From positions 1 to 39,392 of the forward strand of contig PJET01000108.1 in assembly GCA_002825515.1 (NCBI GenBank): a stretch of DNA of 39,392 nucleotides, written 5' to 3'. Below the pieces are notes generated by a model. It saw nothing but the letters and a program-made list of their open reading frames with translations, did no database searches and was not told where the DNA came from. A program made the translations under genes and the position numbers. This document shows, in pieces, positions 31,983 through 39,392 of this stretch (position 1 is the first letter of the stretch; each line of letters starts with the position of its first letter). This DNA is from Candidatus Thorarchaeota archaeon MP11T_1. Its GTDB lineage: Archaea; Asgardarchaeota; Thorarchaeia; Thorarchaeales; Thorarchaeaceae.

Positions 31983-34094
31983 CTAGTCATAACGAACCTC
32001 AGGATTCTTTGTGTTTCGATAACCTCCTGCGCGAGCTCCCCATGTTGCCCATCCAGAGGTGGAAGTTCGAATCTCATTAGCTAGACCAAATGATTCTTTC
32101 ACAGGAATTTCAGCGTCAAGTCTGTAAAGTGACCTGTCAGAGTTTATCTCGAGTACATGTCCTTTTCTTTTCGAAAGAATAGCACTTAAAGTTCCAACAT
32201 ACTCCTCAGGAGTGCTGATTTCGAGGTGTACCCATGGTTCCAAAACGACTGGTGCTCCTGTTGAAACACTTTTTCGAGCTGCCTCTATCAGGGGTTGTGT
32301 GACATCTCTCCAGGATGTTTCTGGTGCTTCTGATTTGATATTTACCTCTTCTATCAATAATCCCAATCTTCGCATTTTTTCACCTTTTAATGGTCCATTT
32401 CGAATTATTGTCCTAAAAGCTTCCTTAATCCATTGAGCTTCATCTCCAATTGGATTGATTGTATTTGTACGATCAATAATCCAGTTAGAAGAGCTTGGAT
32501 CTTTGTCAATTACTGTTCCAAGAGTTTCAGGGCTGGTTTCATCAGATATTATAATTGCACGAACAGTAAATGAGCTAAAATTCTCATACACACTTGAGCA
32601 TGAACTGCCATCAATTGTTAGCTGTTCTCTCAGAAGGACCATTGGTTTTCCAAGGATTATTTCTATCCCCTGTCTAGTGAGCTTCTCAACAGTTATCTCA
32701 ATATGAAGTTCTCCTGCTCCTGAAAGAAGCATTTCACCTGTTTCTGGATTTACTTCGAATTCAAGAGCAGGGTCTGTTCTTACGTAAGCTTCAATCGGTT
32801 CTTGAATATCCCCTAAATCTGCTAAGCTCTTTGGTTCTATTGCGTATGTTACAACTGGTTCTGTTGGATATTGCAGTGCAATCATTGGCGGGATTATTTC
32901 TTTTGTTTTTTCAAAAAGTTCCGTATCGATCAGAGTGTCTCCAACAGCAACGTCTCTTAATCCAGTAATGAATGCTAAATTTCCTGCAGGAACTTGTGAA
33001 AGATCAACTCGAGTCTTCGACATATACATCCCAATTTGTAGTGACTTCCTTTGCTCTCTAGTTCTTAGGTTAGTCAAAGGCTTCGCTCTTTCCAAAGTAC
33101 CAGAAAAGACCCTTACAGCTGTTACAGTTGAAGCATGCCTGTCTGGTTGGACTTCTCCCACAACGCAAATACAAGGTCCCTTTGCACTACAATTGATGAG
33201 ACTCCTTCCAATCTCAGAATCTGGATTACCCTCCCAGAGCATTGGGATTCTGTATGCTTGCGCTTCTCTAGGATTGGGAACTACCCTTACAACCGAATCA
33301 AGTACAACTCTTGCAACAGGAAACTTACTGCCTAGCTCCTTTCTTTTTCCATCTTTGTAAGCCATTTCAATCTCTTCAAGAATTGAGAGGAACGCATTTG
33401 TCAGGTCAGCAGGTTTTTCGCTTCCTCCAGTGTATTCCTTAAGTGTAACAATATCAATTCCCCATTTGTCAATCGCTGAGCCAACACTGAGTGATGCATT
33501 GTTGAAAGAAACCTCCCATTCCTCCAGTCTTTTATCGTCAAGGTACTTTCCGAGCATTGCATTGAATTCTCGCACTAGTTTGTTAATTTCTGCAGCAGTT
33601 TTTCGACTCGTCAACCTCCGTTCTCGAATCAGTCTATCAACCTTGTTTACAAAGAGCACAGGTCTAACCAGTTCCTGCATCGCTTGTCTAGTCACAGTTT
33701 CTGTTTGAACCATTATCCCTTCTACTGCATCCACAACAATCACTGCACCATCCGTAAGTCTAAGCCCTCGCGTTACATGACTTGAGAAATCGATGTGTCC
33801 AGGAGTGTCTACAAGATTGATCAGGTAGTTTATTCCTTGAAACGCATGAACTAAAGAAATACCAGATGCTTTAATCGTGATGCCTCTCTGCTGTTCAATG
33901 TAATCATAATCGAGAAGTCTAGCTGATGCAGCGACATCCTTCGATAGCAATCCAGAAGCGGCAATCAACGAGTCACTAAGTGTTGTTTTTCCGTGGTCAA
34001 TATGGGCAATTATCGTTACATTTCGGATATTCTCAGTTTCACTCACTAAGTTTGAAACTCTTTCCTTCACGAATTTCTTATACAAGTGGGACAA
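31983..34094 (-). CDS. Elongation factor 2 paralogue lacking the diphthamide site (aEF-2p)
   Basis: 703 residues from TTG 34094. Translocase-type GTPase with G1 AHIDHGKTT, switch I RGITIKASGISLVH, G3 DTPGHIDF, G4 NKVDR, and the EF-2 domain order after it (PNPREAQAYRIP, GTLERAKPL, PETGEMLLSGAGELHIEI, GWATWG at the end). In domain IV of archaeal and eukaryotic EF-2, the loop IHRGPAQ-like carries the His that becomes diphthamide. Here residues 588-602 read EAPETSWRDVTQPLI, with no His. This fits the Asgard EF-2 paralogues described as lacking the site (Narrowe and co-workers, as I recall). It starts 7 bases after the acyltransferase gene. A canonical EF-2 is expected elsewhere in the genome. Confidence 0.9.
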   Translation of the reverse strand: MSHLYKKFVKERVSNLVSETENIRNVTIIAHIDHGKTTLSDSLIAASGLLSKDVAASARLLDYDYIEQQRGITIKASGISLVHAFQGINYLINLVDTPGHIDFSSHVTRGLRLTDGAVIVVDAVEGIMVQTETVTRQAMQELVRPVLFVNKVDRLIRERRLTSRKTAAEINKLVREFNAMLGKYLDDKRLEEWEVSFNNASLSVGSAIDKWGIDIVTLKEYTGGSEKPADLTNAFLSILEEIEMAYKDGKRKELGSKFPVARVVLDSVVRVVPNPREAQAYRIPMLWEGNPDSEIGRSLINCSAKGPCICVVGEVQPDRHASTVTAVRVFSGTLERAKPLTNLRTREQRKSLQIGMYMSKTRVDLSQVPAGNLAFITGLRDVAVGDTLIDTELFEKTKEIIPPMIALQYPTEPVVTYAIEPKSLADLGDIQEPIEAYVRTDPALEFEVNPETGEMLLSGAGELHIEITVEKLTRQGIEIILGKPMVLLREQLTIDGSSCSSVYENFSSFTVRAIIISDETSPETLGTVIDKDPSSSNWIIDRTNTINPIGDEAQWIKEAFRTIIRNGPLKGEKMRRLGLLIEEVNIKSEAPETSWRDVTQPLIEAARKSVSTGAPVVLEPWVHLEISTPEEYVGTLSAILSKRKGHVLEINSDRSLYRLDAEIPVKESFGLANEIRTSTSGWATWGARAGGYRNTKNPEVRYD

Positions 34095-34101
34095 CGTAGG
34101 T

Positions 34102-34692
34102 CTACCTGACCTTTTTCTTGAAGTCTGCCTTCAGTATCTCTATCTCAGAGTGGCATTTTGTACAACGCATAATAATAGATTTATCACTTCGTGATACTTC
34201 TTCACTCAGCGGTTGACCACATTTACAAACAAATCCCACCAGTCTTGCTGGGTTACCCAGAACGAGCCCATGCGGTGGAACGTCGCGTGTAACTACGGCT
34301 CCACTTCCAATCATACAGTATTCCCCAAGAGTTATGTCACAGATTATTGTCGCATGCGCTCCTATTGAAGCTCCTTTCTTTACGGTTGTTTTCAGGACTT
34401 CCCAAGAGGTATTGAATGCTCGAGGATATATATCATTCGTGAAAGTCATGTGTGGTCCACAGAAGACATCATCCTCGATTGTTACTCCATTGTACACTGA
34501 AACGCCATTCTGTATTTTGACGTTGTTTCCTATGACAACACCTGCATCAATATAGACATCCTTTCCGATGTTGCATCCGTTGCCAATTATCGCAGTTCCC
34601 CTAATATGAGCAAAATGCCAAATCCGTGTGCCTTGGCCAATCTTGGCTCCTTCATCGATAACAGCAAGTGGGTGAATGAAGACATCACTCAT
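34102..34692 (-). CDS. Left-handed beta-helix acyltransferase with C-terminal zinc ribbon
   Basis: 196 residues from ATG 34692; TTG 34713 is the other option. Hexapeptide repeats (IGQGTRIW, IIGNGCNIGKDVYIDAGVVIG, VKIQNGVSVYNGVTIEDDV) give a left-handed beta-helix, with FTNDIYPRA and GANATI-like IGAHATI segments as in WbpD/WlbB sugar-nucleotide N-acetyltransferases. Such enzymes acetylate UDP-amino sugars for surface glycans. After about residue 155 a zinc ribbon follows: CKC at the first pair and CTKC at the second. This addition is unusual for the family. The gene lies between an Lrp regulator and the aEF-2 paralogue. Confidence 0.88.
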   Translation of the reverse strand: MSDVFIHPLAVIDEGAKIGQGTRIWHFAHIRGTAIIGNGCNIGKDVYIDAGVVIGNNVKIQNGVSVYNGVTIEDDVFCGPHMTFTNDIYPRAFNTSWEVLKTTVKKGASIGAHATIICDITLGEYCMIGSGAVVTRDVPPHGLVLGNPARLVGFVCKCGQPLSEEVSRSDKSIIMRCTKCHSEIEILKADFKKKVR

Positions 34693-34726
34693 TAGACTCA
34701 CTGATTTACTCAAGGGGTTGGTGGAG

Positions 34727-35341
34727 TTAACCTTTGCTCTTTCTAGTTTTCTTCTTGGTCTTGTTTGGTGTCGCCCAGAGTGTGCCTCTATAAACCTCTG
34801 TTGGAGGACATCCTACGCATTTTTCAGCTTTATACCGTTTACAGGAATCACAATCTCTTCCGCATGGAGCAACCGAACTCCCAAGAGCACCAGGAGCTAG
34901 GTTTAGCTGGAGGTACTTTGGAGCAACTGGCGCATTTCCAAACCAACTCTCGGATCTTCTTACACCCGGCTCAGTTCTCATACTACATGTACCAATTATC
35001 GACTCGAGACTCCAAGTATCCTCTGCGACCATTACTGCAAAAACATTGTATCTTCCTGTCACTGGGGCAAACATCAGAAGTCTGGGACAACTCATGTATT
35101 TCTCTTGGATTCGTTCTGCAACATCCATATCTTCCGTTTCGAGTCCCATAAAGAGAATTTTTGCATCAAGATATTCTGCATTGACTCCAGCTGTGATTCT
35201 CACAAGTTCAGACTGGACAAGTTTGTCAAGTCTCTTGCTTACAGCAACATGAGACATCCCTAAGTCTTTCCCAATCTCTGATAGACTTGTCCTCCCATTC
35301 CTCTGCAGAATCGATACTAGCTTTTTATCAACATCATCCAA
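34727..35341 (-). CDS. Lrp/AsnC-family transcription regulator with Cys-rich C-terminus
   Basis: Predicted 204 residues from TTG 35341, where GGAGTGA stands seven bases upstream and a TATA-like ATATAATAT (35365-35373) about 27 bases upstream; the frame is open to ATG 35404, but that would place the promoter inside the gene. The winged helix reads LVSILQRNGRTSLSEIGKDL and MSHVAVSKRLDKLVQ, followed by the ligand-binding RAM-type domain (RLLMFAPVTGRYNVFAVMV). The C-terminus carries CGRDCDSC and CVGCP, a DUF3795-like cysteine motif that may bind zinc or a cluster, and a Lys-rich tail. It heads a run with the acyltransferase and aEF-2 paralogue and probably controls it. Confidence 0.88.
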   Translation of the reverse strand: MDDVDKKLVSILQRNGRTSLSEIGKDLGMSHVAVSKRLDKLVQSELVRITAGVNAEYLDAKILFMGLETEDMDVAERIQEKYMSCPRLLMFAPVTGRYNVFAVMVAEDTWSLESIIGTCSMRTEPGVRRSESWFGNAPVAPKYLQLNLAPGALGSSVAPCGRDCDSCKRYKAEKCVGCPPTEVYRGTLWATPNKTKKKTRKSKG

Positions 35342-35364
35342 TTCAGTTTCACTCCATGCTGATG

Positions 35365-35373
35365 ATATTATAT
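35365..35373 (-). promoter_or_regulatory. TATA-like box before the Lrp regulator gene
   Basis: On the minus strand the element reads ATATAATAT, centred about 28 bases before TTG 35341. This fits a leaderless or nearly leaderless transcript and is the main reason to prefer the shorter start of the regulator. Confidence 0.45.
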
Positions 35374-35447
35374 GTGTGACTAATATTGAAACTATAATTG
35401 ACATTCTGGTTAAAGGTCTATATGAATTAAGCGGATTGGTTAACGCC

Positions 35448-36071
35448 CTAAATTTCTAAGGCTTTTTCCCAGTCATGTTTGTAGATATGTGCATTGACCG
35501 AGTGTGTAGTAATTGTTCCAGACTTTATTCCTGTCTTTTCCGATACATACGTCAATAGTTCTCCAAGAGCATATACATTGGCAGGCCATGCTCCGTACAT
35601 ATCATTGGACCGGATCATTACTGAGAGGTCAAGACTATCTTCGCATACCATGAAAACGAAGTGATTGAGACAGGGAACCTCATCGACTATGGTGTCCTTT
35701 CTGGGGTCCCAAGTAGTGGCTACTGCTCTGCGACTGTTAGGACTTTCTTTCAACTTTGTGATAACATATTCTATCTGATTGATACTTTCCTCTCCCCAGT
35801 CATTGAGTCGTTCACCATAGGTGTAGTCAAAGTTCATCCTGTCTGGATTGAGGAGCTGTGTGGCGTATTTATCACGGAGTACCTGTTCACTGAATGGATA
35901 TTTATTGCTCACACGCTCAGTATATGGATCGACTATGTGAATTATGACATTTTCATGCCATCGAGTTTCACTTTCTCTTTCATCCACACGTATCATGCCT
36001 GACTCCATGATTTTTCGGATTACGCGAATCCAACCATCAAGTGGAGTCTTTGCTCTAAGATAGATTGGCAC
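35448..36071 (-). CDS. thyA: Archaeal-type thymidylate synthase (ThyA family)
   Basis: 207 residues from GTG 36071, with AGGTGA eight bases upstream. Methylates dUMP to dTMP using methylene-tetrahydropterin. The nucleophile is Cys134 in EVPCLNHFVFMV; the phosphate and dUMP contacts follow in RSNDMYGAWPANVYAL (Arg154, Asn165) and HIYKHD (195-200). Two RR in PNSRRAVATTWDP match the subunit-bridging arginines. The short length and these variants fit the archaeal group of ThyA. It sits some 40 bases downstream-facing from the Lrp promoter and is transcribed in the same direction. dCMP hydroxymethylase-like activity is less likely. Confidence 0.88.
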   Translation of the reverse strand: MPIYLRAKTPLDGWIRVIRKIMESGMIRVDERESETRWHENVIIHIVDPYTERVSNKYPFSEQVLRDKYATQLLNPDRMNFDYTYGERLNDWGEESINQIEYVITKLKESPNSRRAVATTWDPRKDTIVDEVPCLNHFVFMVCEDSLDLSVMIRSNDMYGAWPANVYALGELLTYVSEKTGIKSGTITTHSVNAHIYKHDWEKALEI

Positions 36072-36489
36072 TTTTATTTCACCTTTGAATACCCAAGGTC
36101 ATCCTATTCGCAGTGGCAGCGTAGACCACTTATTCTAGCTTTCCTTTGATTCGATTTTCTTTTCATAATGCGGCATATGCACATAGTAAATCGCGCCAAA
36201 TCAATCACATCATTTGTTTCACATCTTGGTAATCTTCACTAGAGAATTGTGCTGCTTCCTTGTCCAAATACTGCAAAAACACTGTTTTGGAGATGGAAGA
36301 ATTGTGGAGATTATATCGGACCTTAAGTGGAGCTGCAAGTAATCTATTACCGTGAAAATGATTGAATCTTCGATTCATACGATTGGCCTAGAACAAGGCT
36401 GCAGACTTACTCCGTGCGAGGCAATCCTTTTATTTGGGGTAGAACGATTATTGTTTTACCTCTGCCTTTGCGGGGGTGAGTGTTGAGCG
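36072..36489. other. 418-base intergenic region between thyA and the nrd genes
   Basis: No gene or structural RNA is seen. It holds the thyA ribosome site (AGGTGA, 36080-36085, minus strand), a perfect short inverted repeat TGAATC-TTC-GATTCA at 36363-36377 that could be an operator, a TATA-like CTTTTATTT near 36426 and GGGGGTGAG at 36473-36481, which is the ribosome site of the redoxin gene at 36490. A 20-codon reading frame from 36293 has nothing to support it. Confidence 0.5.
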
Positions 36490-36792
36490 ATGACGCCGGG
36501 AGGACAAGACGTAGTACCAATTATTTACCTCTTCACGCAAGATGGGTGTGCAAATTGTCCTGCTGCGAAAGCAGTGATCCACGAAGCGTTTGAGGGTTCA
36601 AATGTCAAATTGGAAACAATTGACTTGCAATCAATGGACCCAGATTTTGAGTTCAGGCTCTTAGAAAACCAGCTGTTCATTGCTAGTACACCCTCCATTA
36701 TTATCGAGAATGGTGGCAAACTTAGACTCCTCTATAGCGGGGAAGTACCATCTGTAGAAGAGATTCGTCGGGAGGTCCTTGATGCTTCATGA
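36490..36792 (+). CDS. NrdH/glutaredoxin-like redoxin of the anaerobic ribonucleotide reductase
   Basis: 100 residues from ATG 36490, with GGGGGTGAG eight bases upstream. The redoxin motif is IIYLFTQDGCANCPAAKAVI with a CANC active site, and the cis-proline segment is ASTPSIIIE. It overlaps the nrdD start by four bases (ATGA). Some class III reductases, such as that of Methanosarcina, take electrons from a NrdH-like redoxin in place of formate. The tight gene pair therefore suggests this protein reduces NrdD. The cysteine pair and fold are seen; the partner role is inferred. Confidence 0.85.
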   Translation: MTPGGQDVVPIIYLFTQDGCANCPAAKAVIHEAFEGSNVKLETIDLQSMDPDFEFRLLENQLFIASTPSIIIENGGKLRLLYSGEVPSVEEIRREVLDAS

Positions 36793-38930
36793 CTGATATT
36801 CGTGATTCCGTTGCCTCACTTGAAGAGTTGAGCCTTAGAGAGAAGAAGATGCCAAAGGTCAGGACAACTCGCAGTACAATGGAATCCTTCGACGCCAATA
36901 AGATCATAGATAGTCTAATTCTGGAGGCTGGACTTCTCCGTGCGGATGCTCAATTGGTAGCTGTCAGAGTCATGGACCGAATTGTTGCATCGGGTATCAA
37001 GTTCCTTTCAGGTCCTCTAATTCGAGAGATGTGTAACAGTGTATTAGCCGAGATGGGGCTCGAAAATGAACGAATTCTCTACACTCGTGTGGGTATTCCA
37101 ATGTATGATTTAGGTCTACTCATCAATAATCCTGGAGAACATACATCAAATGCAAATCTTATGCGAAACCCCGAAACAATTGCCAAACTTGTTCATGACC
37201 AAGTGATGGAACAACATACTTACCTATCAATACCACCTCATCTTGCTGACGCTCATCTTAGGGGAGACATCTACATCAAGGACAGGGAGTATTTCAGCAC
37301 ACGTGATTATTGTGCTACTTGGGATTTGCGCCAGGTCCTAAAGTTAGGCATTGCACCTGATGGACTAGGTGGTATGCACTCTAGCGCAGCGGGTCCCGCT
37401 CAACATCTTTCCGTAGCGGTGAACCATTCCGCTATCTGGTTAGCAGCGGCTCAGAGCTCATTCGCAGGTGGTCAAGGCTACTTCTACTTCAATACATTCC
37501 TTGCTCCGTTCATGAAAGGTCAACCATACAAGAAGATCAAACAAGCCGCTCAACAATTAGTATTCACACTCACTCAGCAATATGTTGCTCGTGGAGGGCA
37601 GGTGATTTTCTCAAGTGTTGACCTTACACCAGGTATTCCAAAGATAATGAGAGATATTCCTGCTGTTCTCCCTGGAGGAAAGGAAACAGAGGTCACATAC
37701 GGGGACTATGAGGAGGAAGCAAGACTCTTCTTCAATGCGTTCATGGAAGTAATGTTGAAAGGCGATGCGAAAGGCAAGGGCTTTGGCTTTCCAAAACCAA
37801 ACATTGTGCTCAGAAAAGAATTCATGAGTTCCGAGTATGAACCCTCTTGGGGTCTTGTTGCCGCACTCACAGCCAAGCATGGTTCTCCTTACTTTGAGAA
37901 CTATCTGAACTGGCGTTCCAAGATTGAAGCAGGTTGTAGTAGCTGTTGTTCTCACCTTTGGACTGCAAGCAGTGACGAGGAACTTGAGGAGTTCCTTAGT
38001 GGCAACATGGTTTTCGGTGCTTCACAAATGGTCACACCTAACTTTGGGCGTGCAGCATGGCTTGGACGTTCAGATGAAGGTAAATTCTTTGAGAAGGTAG
38101 ATGAGTATGTGGAACTTTCCAAGCAGGTCATTCTCGAAAAGAAGAGGGTTATGGACAAGCTGATTGCCAGTGGAAGTGTCCCGTTCTATACACAACCAAA
38201 ACCGAATGGAGAACCACTTATCGATATGAACAGAAGAGAATTCCTACTTGGAACTGTTGGGTTCGATGAGATGGCTGAAGTAATGACTGATGAGCATCTC
38301 CATGAGAAAGAGGGCACAAGGTTTGGAATCAAAGTCCTCAAGCACCTAAAGTCCAAAGCCAAGGAGTTCCAAGAAGAAACCGGTCTTCACTTTGGTGTTA
38401 CCCGTACTCCAGCTGAGAGTGCAGCGGGTCGTCTTGCTAAAAAGGATTACATGGCATATCCAGGAATGAGGAAGTATCTGAAAGGCCAAGCTCCACACGT
38501 CTATTACACAAATAGCACAACATTGTATGTAGGAGCAAATCTACCATTGAGCCAGCGAATCAAGAAGGAAGGCATGTTTCATCCCTTTATGGATGGGGGT
38601 GCACTCACTCACATCTACCTAGGTGAAGCCAATCCAGATCCCAATGCTCTCTGGGAATTGACCAAGAAGATTGCTACAGAGACCCTGAACTCTTACTGGA
38701 GCTTCACCAAAGATGTGTGTGTCTGTGGTACTTGCAGTTACCAAACCGGAATTGATTGGAGGCTCACTAAATTCAATTCGATTGAGGAACTATCAATGAT
38801 AGTTTGTCCAAAATGTGGAACTCCTGGAATGGAGGTTTTCAGCCGCATTACTGGTTATCTGCAGGCATTGTCATCATTTAATCCTGCAAAGAAACAGGAA
38901 TTTCTCGATCGACATCGCTACAAGCTTTGA
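36789..38930 (+). CDS. nrdD: Anaerobic (class III) ribonucleoside-triphosphate reductase NrdD
   Basis: 713 residues from ATG 36789. Makes deoxynucleotides without oxygen by a glycyl-radical mechanism. The N-terminal ATP-cone reads MPKVRTTRSTMESFDANKI and onward. The barrel has FAGGQGYFYFNTFLAPF, TQQYVARGGQVIFSSVDL, and a cysteine cluster CSSCCSH beginning at Cys383. The C-terminus has a four-cysteine zinc site (CGTC at 646-649 and CPKC at 673-676) and the radical glycine Gly689 in FSRITGYLQ. The size is normal. The activase NrdG is not in the window. The redoxin gene just before it suggests a redoxin-dependent enzyme. This supports an anaerobic lifestyle. Confidence 0.95.
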   Translation: MTDIRDSVASLEELSLREKKMPKVRTTRSTMESFDANKIIDSLILEAGLLRADAQLVAVRVMDRIVASGIKFLSGPLIREMCNSVLAEMGLENERILYTRVGIPMYDLGLLINNPGEHTSNANLMRNPETIAKLVHDQVMEQHTYLSIPPHLADAHLRGDIYIKDREYFSTRDYCATWDLRQVLKLGIAPDGLGGMHSSAAGPAQHLSVAVNHSAIWLAAAQSSFAGGQGYFYFNTFLAPFMKGQPYKKIKQAAQQLVFTLTQQYVARGGQVIFSSVDLTPGIPKIMRDIPAVLPGGKETEVTYGDYEEEARLFFNAFMEVMLKGDAKGKGFGFPKPNIVLRKEFMSSEYEPSWGLVAALTAKHGSPYFENYLNWRSKIEAGCSSCCSHLWTASSDEELEEFLSGNMVFGASQMVTPNFGRAAWLGRSDEGKFFEKVDEYVELSKQVILEKKRVMDKLIASGSVPFYTQPKPNGEPLIDMNRREFLLGTVGFDEMAEVMTDEHLHEKEGTRFGIKVLKHLKSKAKEFQEETGLHFGVTRTPAESAAGRLAKKDYMAYPGMRKYLKGQAPHVYYTNSTTLYVGANLPLSQRIKKEGMFHPFMDGGALTHIYLGEANPDPNALWELTKKIATETLNSYWSFTKDVCVCGTCSYQTGIDWRLTKFNSIEELSMIVCPKCGTPGMEVFSRITGYLQALSSFNPAKKQEFLDRHRYKL

Positions 38931-38998
38931 TTATCTCGCTTCGTCGCGTTTCTGATACTCCTCCCACTGGGAATCCCCCTTGTGAAAAATAAAATGAA

Positions 38999-39018
38999 AG
39001 AGGGCTCTATGACCCTCT
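38999..39018. terminator. Hairpin between convergent nrdD and the right-edge gene
   Basis: AGAGGG (38999-39004) and CCCTCT (39013-39018) make a 6-bp GC-rich stem with an 8-base loop, in the gap between two genes that end towards each other. Bases upstream are A-rich (AAAATAAAATGAA), so a minus-strand transcript would meet a U-run after the stem. Confidence 0.35.
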
Positions 39019-39035
39019 CGATTAACTCTCTGTCT

Positions 39036-39392
39036 TCACAAACCTCGGAATAATGCTACAATGTCTCTAGCCAGTTTCATCGCATTTGCTATGTCCTGAC
39101 CCGGTGCGTTACCCTGCATGTTGTTCACACCAACTAAGACATTCTCATAGCCCATGTAATCCCAAACATTCGTCTTTGTTGGTCCCCCTACCACCGCACA
39201 ATAGCTGCATTCGAGAAGAGCTATGGGTACACTCCATCCCGGAATTATGGGCTCGAATCCCTGCAAGTTGTTTCCAAGTAACATCACGCCCTCACAAAGC
39301 CACGTTAGTATTCCGTAATCCCCGACACCACTGATGAGGTTGTTTGCTATCACGGCTTTATCAACCGCATAAACATACATTCCACCGTAAAC
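39036..39392 (-). CDS. Beta-helix-like protein, C-terminal part only (cut by right window edge)
   Basis: Only the last ~118 residues are inside the window: the frame stays open to base 39392 upstream of the internal Met at 39380. The sequence has right-handed beta-helix character: AVIANNLISGVGDYGILTW, EGVMLLGNNLQGFEP, ALLECSYCAVVGGPTKT and NVLVGVNNMQG, with NN-turn spacing of about 23 residues. Such proteins are often surface or secreted carbohydrate-binding or NosD-type proteins. The end (AMKLARDIVALFRGL) is helical and amphipathic. The start, signal peptide and full domain order lie outside the window. Confidence 0.65.
   Translation of the reverse strand, partial: VYGGMYVYAVDKAVIANNLISGVGDYGILTWLCEGVMLLGNNLQGFEPIIPGWSVPIALLECSYCAVVGGPTKTNVWDYMGYENVLVGVNNMQGNAPGQDIANAMKLARDIVALFRGL

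Noticed and set aside
32062..32075. GTTCGAATC string resembling a tRNA T-loop
   Set aside because: Inside the well-supported EF-2 paralogue frame, with no cloverleaf partners.
32935..33360. 141-codon plus-strand reading frame
   Set aside because: Antisense shadow of the EF-2 paralogue, low complexity (Ser/Thr/Leu-rich) and without a start signal.
36293..36355. 20-codon reading frame before the nrd genes
   Set aside because: Too short, no ribosome site and no protein-like pattern; expected by chance in a 418-base gap.
39244..39262. tRNA-like T-loop string (CTCGAATCC) near the right edge
   Set aside because: No acceptor or anticodon stems around it, and it lies in the coding frame of the beta-helix-like protein.
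1..39392. CRISPR arrays, transposases, integrases and phage genes
   Set aside because: Looked for regular direct repeats and for transposase or integrase motifs in the proteins; none found.

Overview
The window reads as a chromosomal piece of an Asgard archaeon, most likely a Thorarchaeota-type lineage. The archaeal core is clear: archaeosine tRNA-guanine transglycosylase, aEF-2-type GTPase, Lrp regulator, MtrA/MtrH methyltransferases, a CofE-family protein, many GTG/TTG starts with GGTGA/GGAG-type ribosome sites, and TATA-like boxes close to start codons. The Asgard signal is two Rab/Ras-like GTPases, a Roadblock/LC7 protein, a seven-bladed WD40 protein and a HEAT plus ear-domain protein in one 4.6 kb stretch, together with an EF-2 paralogue that lacks the diphthamide site. 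No tRNA, rRNA, CRISPR array, insertion sequence or phage gene was found. The species assignment is inferred from gene content only.

Layout. 1-698: a secreted protein gene on the minus strand, frameshifted and cut by the left edge. 883-5615: an ABC importer operon (binding protein, fused double permease, ATPase) of the ferric-iron/FbpABC type. 5593-9011: archaeosine TGT (minus) and, divergently, the GTPase HflX (plus). 9079-12978: two membrane-anchored solute-binding proteins whose halves are in the reverse of the normal order (circular permutation); between them lies a fossil of the hflX 3' end, so the pair arose by tandem duplication.

13063-20297 is a one-carbon/cofactor block: MTHFR-like MetF, MtrH, soluble MtrA-like corrinoid protein, a second MtrH, methanogenesis marker 14 (ASKHA ATPase fold), a CofE-family ligase, then LarC nickel chelatase. 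The first five genes are tightly packed and look like a soluble corrinoid methyl-transfer module without the membrane MtrCDE complex. 20299-22854 (minus) holds a divergent PolB2-like DNA polymerase with a damaged exonuclease site and a small partner gene, in locally higher GC.

23118-31973 is the eukaryote-like block: GTPase, small unknown, HEAT+ear protein (minus), WD40 protein (plus), second GTPase (minus), LC7 protein, then redoxin, two KaiC-like ATPases and a large helical-repeat protein on the plus strand. This is the most interesting part of the window: a coat-like and GTPase-switch gene set in one place. 31983-36071 (minus) holds Lrp regulator, acyltransferase with zinc ribbon and aEF-2 paralogue as an apparent operon, preceded by a thymidylate synthase. 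36490-38930 is a redoxin overlapping anaerobic ribonucleotide reductase NrdD. A beta-helix-like protein is cut by the right edge.

All functional statements come from reading motifs and remembered family features by eye; no alignment or database search was run.
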